Shown one piece after another: positions 1 to 10,299 of a DNA stretch of 64,000 bases. The notes beneath the pieces are model-generated. The model worked only from the letters and a program-made list of their open reading frames with translations. It was not told the DNA's origin and did no database searches. Source of the stretch: Oegoconia quadripuncta (taxonomy: Eukaryota > Arthropoda > Insecta > Lepidoptera > Autostichidae); contig OX438751.1 in the NCBI GenBank assembly GCA_949316235.1, positions 18,166,801-18,230,800 of the forward strand, written 5' to 3'. Each line of letters opens with the position of its first letter. Positions within the stretch are counted from its first letter, which is position 1. A program made the translations under genes and the position numbers.

Positions 1-261
1 TATAGGATCCCTTTGCTGTCCGTCTATGCCTGTCCGTGTGTCAAGTCGACGTTAAATTTTATACTGATTTTGAAAATACATAATAAATAACCTAAACAAC
101 TTCTTCATTTAAAATATTAGAAATTTTATCCTTTGCTGCGTTCAAACCTTTATATTTAATGACCACTGAAAATATTATGGCATTAAACTTACGAGAGGAA
201 TATCGCATAGAAACGTGCATAGCGTTGTTTCTATTAATTTTACAATACAAACAAATACAAT

Positions 262-330
262 AAAAATTTCGACAATACAATACAAATATTCTTTATTGCG
301 CAAAATTAATTTACAATACAATACCTTAGA
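262..330 (-). mobile_element. LINE 3' stub
   Basis: ACAATACAATACAAATATTC then TTTATTGCGCAAAA, similar to the stubs at 15358 and 17077. No other supported feature is seen in 1-820. Confidence 0.45.
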
Positions 331-695
331 TAAGTGGAAAATGTACACGAATTTAACAGTATGAAAGTCGACAAAATTTATATTTCGTACTACATCACGT
401 TTCTTTTATAAGTATTAATGTCATTTTATTCACTAGACAACGTGATTTCGATATGCTTGTATAGTTTTCCAATAATCACCTACATTTCACTCTGTATAAT
501 GAAAGTCACTTCAATGCTAAATTATTTCTAGGTTACCACTCCGGTGGGTGGTTTTTATCTCTTTTCGTTAGTATGACAAGTGGAGAAATATATGTAGGTA
601 TCTTTGTCTAGACTAGGATTGCTGTTATTATTATTTCTTCCTAGACTTGGGCCGCGGTCACGTGTGGGGTTTAGCGAAATGGTTAAACTTTTTTT

Positions 696-745
696 TTATA
701 AATTAAATAAATAAATAAAATATCCTTAGACATACACACAGTTAA
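696..745 (-). mobile_element. SINE-A 3' fragment
   Basis: AATAAATAAATAAAATATCC then TTAGACATACACACAG is the complement of the SINE-A 3' tail, as at 10300-10330. Only the tail is present. Confidence 0.5.
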
Positions 746-820
746 ACATTACTACGATATATTAGCTACTTCTCATTCTCTTTACTAGTCCCGATACTTC
801 CAATGTTCATATTTCGTAAA

Positions 821-3574
821 TACAGGGTGTCCCTGGAAGTATGGATCAAATCGAACAGGGGCATGGGGAAGGTCATTCCCAAACTTTTTAACCCTATGAA
901 TGTCGGTGCCATTTTTGATGGTTCAAAAGTTATGATCAATTTTTTACATTTTCATATTATCGAATAGTGCTTATACAAAAAAATTTTTTAAAAGAAAACT
1001 AGCAAAGCTATCAGCTTAATTTTTTTTTCACGATGTTTGTTCGAGCATGTGACTTTCATGTTTTAATACTTTTATGTCGATAGCAGACATGATTCCTACA
1101 AAAAAAAAGATTGAATACAAAGACATTGGTCTGCCAAAAATTTCACTCAATTTTCAAGCGATTGCCATGGGAAAAAAATGTACTAGAGAAAGTTGACCAC
1201 GTATCACAAAAAGTTGCCCATTCCATACAGATTCTTTTGAGATGTGTAACCCTTTTTTTTTTTTTTTTTTTTTACCAGGAGAAACGCTCATGCTTATCCG
1301 CCCTCCTCGGGGGAGGGGGGCGGATTATGTCGGACTCCGGCACAGAAGGTGCCGGCCTACCGACTAAAAACTCCTGGGTGTTCCCTCGCGCGCGCCGTTG
1401 ACGGCGTGGCCGCGGGTACCATCTGGTATTCGTCCGCAGCCACGCCAGCGCGGTGCCCGCCGCCAGGACAAAAGCGGCGGCAGGCCCACCTCTGGGCTGG
1501 AGCAGGGAGGAATCGCCTGGTCCAGCCACCTCTAGAAGGCGCGCGGAAAACACCGCGCGCGCCTTCTCGCGGGGCCTATGTGTGGGCGGTGATCCCCCCG
1601 GATCGCCACCCACGGCCCCGCAGGGTAGGGGGGCAGAGGATCGCCTATCATTAAAGATAAGCTCTCCTCCGTGCCCCCCATGCGGCTGCATCTCCCCTCG
1701 CTCTGCGAGTGACCTCGCAAAGAGAGAGGACCGCTTTCCACGGCCTCTCCTTGGCGTCCGCAGCTCGAACCTGGCTGCGGCCGGCAAAGAGTGGCCGTCC
1801 CGCACGGCTACGACCTCTCAGCAGAGAGGTCGTCCCCTACCATAGCGGCCTGCAACAGCGGGAGGCCCGGAGAGGAGGCGGGGGAAAACCGCCCCCCCAA
1901 CCCTCCCGCCGTCTCCCCCTGCGAGCAGAGGGAGAGGGCCGCTTCCCACGACCTCTCGTCGACGGCCGCAGCCTTAGCTGCAGTCGTCAAGGAGAGGTCG
2001 CCCAAGTGCTGCAGACGATTCCACGGCGTCCCCTGCCCATATGGACATATGGGCATTCCTCAGGGAGCGCCGCTTCCTCGCCGCAGCCCGCTGTGGTGGA
2101 ATTCGCCCTCCACCATCCCTCGTCGCTCCACTCCCGAAAACGAATTTTCAGGAGTGGGACGACGAGGGCATCTCGGCGCCGAGGCGGGCCTCGGAGCCGA
2201 GACTTGGGCTGGTTTTTTATAGAGGTTTTCCTTCCTCGCGGTCCGGGCGGTTAAGCCAAGACCCTCGGTCCCGGACTGCAGCTGAAAGCCGCGGTCCCGG
2301 ATTACGAGCCCGGCGGTGGCAAGGGGTAGGAGGTTCACCCCAAACCTCCTCCCCAGGCCGGCTCGGCGGCAGTGCGAGTGCACACCGAGCCCACCCTTAC
2401 TCCCTCACTAGGAGGGGAGCGTCTCCTGCTCCATCCGCAGTGCCCTCTGCTAAACCAGAGGGACACGCGGAGGAGCCCACCCCGTCAGACTATTAGCCAT
2501 CGGTCAACAAGAACCCTTAAAGGGAAGTTGTTGACCGATGCCCAGGGTGCACCGGCCCAACGACTACCGTTCCCCCCAGACGTATCCAGGGGGACAAGTA
2601 GCCATCAGGCACACGAGGATGTTGTCTGACATCGCACCCCGAGATGTGTAACCCTGGGTTACTCTTATTAATTTAAAAGTTAGTAGATTTTTTTATCATG
2701 AAGGTCGCTTTTTCAAAACTTTCGAACTTCTAAGATTTTAATATTTTTAGCTTTAAATACGATTTACTCTCAACCCTCATGTACAAAGTCACCTATCCGA
2801 GCACTTTGGTGTGGTTAAAATAATAAGACAAAATGAGGGGCAGAAATTTTGAGCAATTACTTTGATGACATTATTCAAATTATTTTTTTGTTCTTTAATT
2901 CTTTATTACACATAATTGTTTTAAATCTAAAAAAAATAAAAGTTTGAGATTTTACTTTAAAAAATTTTGTCTTATTATTTTAACCTCACCAAAGTGCTCG
3001 GATAGGTGACTTTGTACATGAGGGTTGAGAGTAAATCGTATTTAAGCTAAAAATATTAAAATCTTAGAAGTTCGAAAGTTTTGAAAAAGCGACCTTTATG
3101 ATAAAAAAATCTAATAACTTTTAAATTAATAAGAGTAACCCAGGGTTACACATCTCAAAAGAATCTGTATGGAATGGGTAACTTTTTGTGATACGTGGTC
3201 AACTTTCTCTAGTACATTTTTTTCCCATGGCAATCGCTTGAAAATTGAGTGAAATTTTTGGCAGACCAATGTCTTTGTATTCAATCTTTTTTTTTGTAGG
3301 AATCATGTCTGCTATCGACATAAAAGTATTAAAACATGAAAGTCACATGCTCGAACAAACATCGTGAAAAAAAAATTAAGCTGATAGCTTTGCTAGTTTT
3401 CTTTTAAAAAATTTTTTTGTATAAGCACTATTCGATAATATGAAAATGTAAAAAATTGATCATAACTTTTGAACAGTCAAAAATGGCACCGACATTCATA
3501 GGGTTAAAAAGTTTGGGAATGACCTTCCACATGCCCCTGTTCGATTTGATCCATACTTCCAGGGACACCCAGTA
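821..3574. mobile_element. Long palindromic (foldback) DNA element with TA target duplication
   Basis: The ends are C(A/T)GGGTGTCCCTGG in inverted orientation at 823 and 3572, with TA directly outside both (821-822 and 3573-3574). The left arm (823-1252 plus 2655 to about 2833) pairs with the right arm (about 2965-3572) over roughly 607 bases with few mismatches. The loop is about 130 bases. There is no transposase. TA duplication and the end sequence suggest mobilisation by a Tc1/mariner-type enzyme, which is inference. Confidence 0.88.
1253..2640 (-). mobile_element. GC-rich retroinsertion with poly-A tail inside the palindrome arm
   Basis: A 1388-bp block, far richer in GC than its surroundings, lies between two copies of GAGATGTGTAACCC (1239-1252 and 2641-2654). 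A 21-base T run at its left end is a poly-A tail on the minus strand. It contains many hairpins. The 3' part on the minus strand (GGAGTTTTTAGTCGGTAGGC) resembles 3' ends of GC-rich lepidopteran non-LTR elements. The long frames in it are GC artefacts; no reverse transcriptase is present. It is either a 5'-truncated LINE piece or a non-autonomous element. Confidence 0.8.
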
Positions 3575-4985
3575 GATTAATGATGAGAAGAAAACAAAAC
3601 ATTTTAGCAAATTTTGACACTTACACAGTTTTTGGTATCTATTTGCCAAGTTGGAAACTATAGTATCTATCTCCAAGTCTAGTATAGCAGAATGTTCCAA
3701 ATAGCCTACTTGTGAAACGAGATGTGTTTTATGTAAATATTGGATGACAAGAACAAATGACAGTCGTTTAGGCCTGGGTCTCGTGTCGTGCGGAAATGAC
3801 CGACATTAATAAAATACGGAATGAAAAGCAAGCACTGAAAATGTGTTTTTAGGGTTCGGTATCGTTTTTGTCCAGAAGTCGTGAAAGGTGACTCTATTTA
3901 TTCACATTTCTTTATCAACCTATATTTTATACGGTACGGAGACGGTAGTGAGAGTGTTATAAATTTTTCTTGCAGACCAATTAGTTTTGAAGAGAAAAGA
4001 AGTCGTGTTTGAATTATACCAATGGTTACACCTACCTACACTGCATGCTGTCTATTTATTCCCTTATAGGTGAATTTTCAGAAATAGCGGGAGGTATTAT
4101 TTTTTTCTTTCTAAAAAGAATAATGCACCCGGAGACTTCAGTAGCAGATTGACAACACTGGCTGTCAGCTGGCCACTAGACTGGCACAAATCCACCAATC
4201 CGCACTGGACCTGTATGGCATATTATGGCTCATACTCTGTCCTGGTGAGAGGAGACTGTCCGCTTAAAGTTGTCGATAATGACAATAATTAATATAGTGA
4301 GATAATCCGACTGTATTATTCTATTTCATTTGGATGAATTGGATGGATGAAGGATAGATATCTATCCTTCATCAATACGCTTTTATTTCTAAGCGTCATG
4401 CCAGTAGCAATGCAGTTCTCCATTAAACTTAGACTAAACATAGATTTGTAATTGTTAAAAAGTAGTGAGCCAGCATGGACGGATAGGGTCGCTTGGCGAT
4501 ATTCAGTCTGTTTAATTGTTTATGTTAATTATATTTTTTTACTATAATTTGTCGAATCAGGAAATAGTAATACTACTGATATTTACGCCCTTCTAAATGT
4601 ACGTACAGTGTTCGAATTTTAACATAACTTTTTGCAGTCGCGTGAAAAGAGTAATTCTTGAGATACCTGCATTCTTCTCTGCGGAGTCAGCTTTGTGAAT
4701 GACTAGTAATTTTAATTTCAAGTTAAAACTGAAATTTGTCATTAATAAATTGTAACGGCATTTGAATAATAAGAACGGAGTGCGTGCGCGTCAAAGATGT
4801 TAAGTTGCACTGTGTTCACACATATCGCATGTAAGCGATACGATCATCATCACTTTTCTGTGGCGATCGTGACTTGTCATCCATAAGCAACTTAACGAAT
4901 AAGGCAAATATTTGTAATTATATACAGTGTCTAAAGTTTAGTGCCCCCGACTATACGAGTATCCCGTTTTAATATATTTTATATT
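3575..4985. other. Intergenic DNA, nothing identified
   Basis: AT-rich, with no supported coding frame, RNA gene or clear repeat boundary. Short duplicated words occur (ATCCTTCATCAATACG next to GGATGAAGGATAGATA at about 4345-4380), giving a small local hairpin. Confidence 0.5.
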
Positions 4986-4986
4986 G

Positions 4987-5198
4987 TGTGTATTATCACA
5001 CTAATATTACAAATTCGATAGTTTGTGTGTGTGGATTTTTGTTACCTCGCCATTACGCTAAAACTGCTGGACGGATTTGAATGAAATTAGTTGGTAGACA
5101 GATTAGGACATGGATTAACATACAGGCAAAAGTTTTTACTGAACAGGTATTGATATGACGTTCCACGCGAACGATGTCGCGGTCAACAGCCAATAAAA
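4987..5198 (+). repeat. Dispersed repeat D1 (CACTAATATTA ... family)
   Basis: It starts CACACTAATATTACAAATTC, continues CGCTAAAACTGCTGGACGGA and ends near GTCGCGGTCAACAGCC. Pieces of what looks like the same or a companion repeat are at 5518-5560, 29590-29830, 36405-36505, 38660-38825 and 63515-63715. Widespread in moths; non-coding here. Confidence 0.6.
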
Positions 5199-5442
5199 CC
5201 GCATCCCCACTAAGCGACATTTGTCGAGTGACATGTGTGTCCGGAGACATCGGTTGACATCACCCTGTATCGCCTCACGTCGCCCTGCATCGTCTCACGT
5301 CGCCTGATTTCTTGTCTCCGTTCACATCAGCCTATCAGACAGGTCGGGCGAAGTCGGGCGAAGTCGGGCGAAGTCTGGCAAAGTCGTCCGATATGTCCGG
5401 GGACACATGCCGCTCGACAAATGCTAGCTAGTGGGGACGTGG
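5199..5442. mobile_element. MITE with about 45-bp inverted ends
   Basis: The ends CCCCACTAAGCGACATTTGT / ACAAATGCTAGCTAGTGGGG and the adjoining GACATGTGTGTCCGGAGACA / TGTCCGGGGACACATG are inverted copies. The interior has three tandem AGTCGGGCGA units near 5350. It abuts the D1 repeat at 4987-5198. Confidence 0.75.
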
Positions 5443-5601
5443 CCTTAATACATAGGTATTTTATTCAACACATTTTACGATGCAACAATGCTGATGATGA
5501 ATCTTTCGCATTATATCACACTAATATTATAAATGCGAAAGTGGTATTTGTTTGTACGACTTTATTTCAACTCGTTACGGAACATCAGAAATACTTCATT
5601 A

Positions 5602-5900
5602 TCAAATCAAATCAAAAATGCTTTATTTTGTAGGTCCACAGGGTACACTTAAAATAGCCAGATTTTGCATTTTTAAAGCTACTGCTTGTTGGCACAAGGA
5701 TAGCTGAAGGGTCGGAAATGGATATATGCTCTTTCAAAATCAAATTTTAAAATCATAAATGTTTATTCATTTCAAGATCTTACAATTAAGTAACATAGTT
5801 TACATTTCCTAGTAAGTATTGGAATACTTGTGTCTGGTAGGTATTATCGCTCCTCCATAACAAAGTTTTGTTACATAGACAATAAGTGAAAAACTTTACA
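5602..5900 (-). mobile_element. LINE 3' end, (ATCAA)n tail
   Basis: ATCAAATCAAATCAAAAATG then CTTTATTTTGTAGG is the complement of a LINE end with a (TTGAT)n tail, the same tail type as the LINE ending at 60690. The leftward-to-rightward extent of the copy is uncertain; no coding sequence is recognised. Confidence 0.5.
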
Positions 5901-6699
5901 ATAAAAACAACTAAAAACAAACAGAAGTTACAAAAATATGTATATTATAAGGTTTTACTTTCTTACTTTTCATCTCGAGAATATAAAATATGGATAAAAT
6001 AGTCATCGAAAGCAGATAAGCTATTTTTTAGTAGGATTTACGATATGTTCGTAACTGTATGTAAATCATTAACGCTTGTTCAAAATGCATCTACATCATG
6101 TACATTTGCCTTTAAACGTGTTTCACATATCTAAGACAATTAAGCACGGTTCACACATGCGCACAGGTGTGTTGCTATGAAGAATACGAAGGCAGCATCT
6201 GCTTGCTAATCGTGAGTACCTCGTTCCATCATTGACGTGCTCTATTGGAGTTTTTCACGCGATCTCTCCACGAGAGAGCAGTCGACTTGCGCCCGCGTCG
6301 CTGAACCACCGCTTTTTCCTATTACAATAGGATTATTTTCAACAAATATTTATAATCTTTCATGTTCTTTATCAATTCTGTGAACGGTTGCTCTATCTAC
6401 GGTCAAAACTAAAGATCCAGTGGATAGTGACTTTAACAGTGTGAAAGTTCCTTGACAGTGCACCGTTAACTCGTTATTCGATGTCTATGTAATATGCAAT
6501 ATGCAAATAGATTTATTTCATACATAACTATGCAGTGAAAATGTGACTATAAATTACAAAATTAATAGACCGCAGTTGTGATTTAATAAATATCAATTTG
6601 AAAACGTCTTTTGAATGAATAAGCATTGGCTTTTTGAGATACCTATTAAATAGTTTCAATATGAAGTGATAACTAGTACTTCAAAGTAGTCATGCCGTT

Positions 6700-6942
6700 G
6701 CATATTGGTTGCTGGTCTGTAGCCGGATGCTAGCGCGCAAGTGTGCCGTTCATACTTCGCGATTTCACTCGCGTCACGCGTGTCCGAGCCGGTCGCGCAT
6801 CTTCTCCCCGTCAGATCGAACCAATTACAGGAATCATTAGGTTCCCATGTTGTGCGCGAATCGGTGCCGCGGCAGTGAAAGTGAGCGCGATGCTGCTCAG
6901 TGTTCAGCTGTGCTGGTATGACGTAGCGTGACGTTATGGGCC
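6700..6942 (+). promoter_or_regulatory. Rgl: Rgl promoter and 5' untranslated region (inferred)
   Basis: This block is clearly richer in CG dinucleotides than the AT-rich DNA on both sides and ends at the first coding exon. An arthropod-type initiator (TCAGT) lies at 6897-6901 and is a possible start site. Two short upstream reading frames precede the main ATG: a three-codon one at 6918-6926 and a longer one starting at 6936 that overlaps the main start out of frame. The transcription start is inferred; no TATA box is evident. Confidence 0.45.
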
Positions 6943-7008
6943 ATGTGGAGGATATGCGGCGTCAGTAAGGCCGAGCCCGTGCTGTTCGCAAACATAGACG
7001 ATGATTAC
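6943..7008 (+). CDS. Rgl: Rgl coding exon 1 (start exon)
   Basis: It encodes 22 residues beginning MWRICGVSKA and ending DDDY, then a strong donor (GTAAGC) at 7009. The exon is phase 0 and joins in frame to the exon at 7931. The start fits because the exon follows a CG-rich block and the conserved WGEE segment begins right after it. The 22 residues themselves are weakly conserved in my knowledge of the family, so this is less certain than the other exons. Confidence 0.7.
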
Positions 7009-10000
7009 GTAAGCTCACACTCTGTGCATCATTATCTCACTCGTTTATGACACTTATCTTTACTAACATGCCGTAACAACTTAATTACATAATTTCATCG
7101 CTATCAACTTGCTATCAATGAGCGTCGGATAAATATACGGACGTGTTATTAAACTGGGATGAAAGCGTTACTATATTTGCAATTTTAATAGCAAATAAAT
7201 ATTCATAATGTTGTTTAGATATTATCCTAATTAACTCTCTATATAATGGTTTAGGTATACAAAAATGTCACTGAAAAGGAAAGTGCCAAACTGAAACTGA
7301 AATCATACAAATTGTAAATCGGTCGGCTATCAAGTAAACCAGCAATTATTCGTAATTCTAGTGTTATTCATCGAATTAATTGGCTTTGTATATTGAAATT
7401 CGTGTTGTATGAGTTAGGAATAAACGATTTATTTATTCCATTTTAACAGTAAAAAAAAAAAATACGTAGAATTAAAGTATACTTGAGAACGTATTTTTTT
7501 TTGCTATCTGAATTATTATACTGGGTGATCCAGAAAGGAATACACTTTCGATTCCTCATGTAAATGTGGATGCAATTACATTTTATGCAACTCTCTGCAT
7601 AAATCGCTATAGACACTTGGTTTCAGCAGGATGGGGGCTATGTATTACATAATATCAAATTGTTTTCATAAAGAAATATTTCACGGAGTGATACATCTCC
7701 TGGCCCCACTGGACCCTAGGAGGAGGAGAAAAGTACTCCAACAGACATTTTTACTTATTAAGTTTGTTTGTTAATCAATAATCTGTAACAACTAAATTTT
7801 GATGGAACTAATATTAATAGGGCTTAATTAAATAATTGAAATACAAACACACACGATATTTTCTAAACTTAACGTGGTTATAGGCGTTAGATAGAGCTTC
7901 GTGTGTTGACCTAATGGTGGTATGTTCCAGCAGCCGACATGGCGGTTGTGGGGCGAGGAGCGCGTCGAGGGCGCCATCTACACCGTCTACCTCAAGAAGG
8001 TCCGCTATCATCGGCCCACACGCAGCGCTTCCAGTGTAAGTCAATTTTTTTACTTCTCTATCAGGTGATATTATACTGGATGAGTTTTTTATCGTAAGTA
8101 AAAAAATGGGGCATATTAGGTAAGTGAAATAGAAGGTAATGGCATAGATAGTTTATTTTATTTTTTCACAACTATCATCGAATCAAGCGTTAATTGTGTT
8201 ATTTGACCGTCGCATTTGTAGCCTACTCAGCATAATTACAGCATTAAATTAAATAAATAAAGAAAATTTGGAGAAAATATGAGTTCCAAATAAATTTCGC
8301 ATGATAGGAACCCTACAAATCCCGTCAGTCGCATATCCATTTCCGGCCGGAACATGCGTTTAAAAATAAATAAATTAAACTACCTATGCCAATACCTTCT
8401 ATTTCACGTCCCTAATATGCCCTATTTTTTTCCTTACGGTAAAAAACTCATCAGGTATATCAAATACCTGTTTGGTGACCTCTTTGGTGTAGTGGTTCTG
8501 ACCACTATACCAAAAGGTTGCGGGTTCGAATCCCGTTAGGGGCATATGTTTGTGTGATGAATACGGACATGTGTACCCGGGTTATGGATGTTTTCATTTA
8601 TAATAAGTATTTATTTACAAAAAAAAATGTATTTATATAGTATATCAACCATCTGGTATCCACAACACAAGCCTATAGTTGCTTACTCTGGAACTAGATG
8701 GCGCTATGTGTATGTCTAAGGATATTTATTTATTTAAAAAAATAGGTATATATATGATATCACTTTAGTTAAATTTTGTGCTGTGTGGTTTCGGCACCTA
8801 AACCAACCAGTCTCTTCCCGTGGGTGTCGTTAAAGGCCACTACAGGACTTTCCACAAAAAAAAACATCTATAGATTTGTATTTGTTAGATATTCCTACTG
8901 TGAACGCTTTGAGTTCAACTAATTAAACAACTGACTGACGGACCGACACAGCACTGAGGTAATTCCAAAACCACTCCAATTTCGAATAATGTCTGAAAAC
9001 TAAAAATAGAAGCGAACTCACGTAGGTCTCATTGAAGAGTAAAATTATTAAAAGAATCCTAGATTCCAATTGTAGACGCGATAAATATCATATTTCGATT
9101 AAACAAATTCAATTCTATCCCTGGAAGCGTAAAATAGAGAGGATAAAGACAAATTGTTTCCATGTTAACCGCCTCCGTGGCTCAATGTAAACAACATTGG
9201 GTTTACGATTCGGAGGTCGCGGGTTCGATCCCCAGTGGGGTACATGTTTAAGTACTCGGTTTGGTTGGTGGTAGGGCATTTTAAATGTCCGCCTGGCTAG
9301 CTACCACCATCATCTTATCTAAATCTGCCGCCAAGCTGCAATGTTAATAGCATTGTCGTGTTCCGGTTGTCAGAGATAAGATAGCCAGTCCCCCAAATGT
9401 GTTGTGGTTTCCGGGTCAGTACGCTTCCATCTTCGACCTCATCTTCACTTAACATCAGGTGTGATTGAGATCATTACCAACCCGTTATGCATTAAAAAAA
9501 AAAAAAAAAAAAAATGTGTATTTCCTTACAAGCGATAAGTCGGTGATGCCGATAACTGCCTGATCGAGCTATATCAAATCCGTATCGATTGATCATTCAA
9601 AGTCATAGATACACTTTATAGCAGAATATATCTGTAAAAATTCTTCAATATCTTTTGCATCCTGTGTATATACCATTTTCGTGTGAGACGTCATCAAGCG
9701 AACGTGTGAGGCACGTCCCTACCAAGTAATTATGAAAGAAAACTCTTTGGCCACGGGAGCGAATTGGAAATCAGACGTACCTATTTTTACCCGACTACGA
9801 TGAAATAAAAAAGGGAATATTTAATAGTTTATGTATATGGATGTTTTACTGCAGCATCGTCTTTTCTCGTAGGCTAAAAAAATTAATGGGGTGTCTGTAA
9901 TTTCCGAAAAGAGGGGGAGATTCGAATAAAAAAAAAAAAATTGATATTGAATGAAAGGTACTCGTAGTTATATATTAGGCTTAATTTATTTATGTGTTAA

Positions 10001-10264
10001 GATATCACTTACCTGGGCATACAAGATTTGTTTCAAGGCGGTCTTAAATCACTAGTAATATTTCTATCTGAAACATTTTAAGGTCATAACTTTATTAACT
10101 GTGTACCTACTTATGTTCTGTAATGACAATGGCATGGTCTTGCGATATAAACGCACATTGCAAAGACTTGCCCGTAAAGTTAAAAATAAACGTTTCAAAT
10201 GAATTGTAATGGATTTGCAGTCGCTATATTACTGTGATAATTGTTGCGACGATAGAATAGGTAA

Positions 10265-10299
<35 letters not shown>

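Noticed and set aside
1272..2629. Overlapping long open frames on both strands (up to 181 codons)
   Set aside because: They lie in a very GC-rich retroinsertion where stops are rare in all frames, are rich in Arg, Pro, Gly and Ala, and show no domain.
821..3574. Palindrome as an assembly artefact (joined inverted copies)
   Set aside because: Not fully excluded, but the TA boundaries, the unpaired loop, the scattered arm differences and the insertion in only one arm argue for a real element.
5340..5380. Short tandem repeats considered as a CRISPR-like array
   Set aside because: Three contiguous decamers without spacers in a eukaryotic MITE.
8480..8545. Possible tRNA gene (A and B box)
   Set aside because: The acceptor stem does not close and the same sequence recurs as a SINE head at 10490-10555, 17873 and 43284 with target duplications.
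9170..9245. Possible tRNA gene (GGGTTCGATCCCC)
   Set aside because: It is the head of SINE-B, followed by the SINE body and poly-A.
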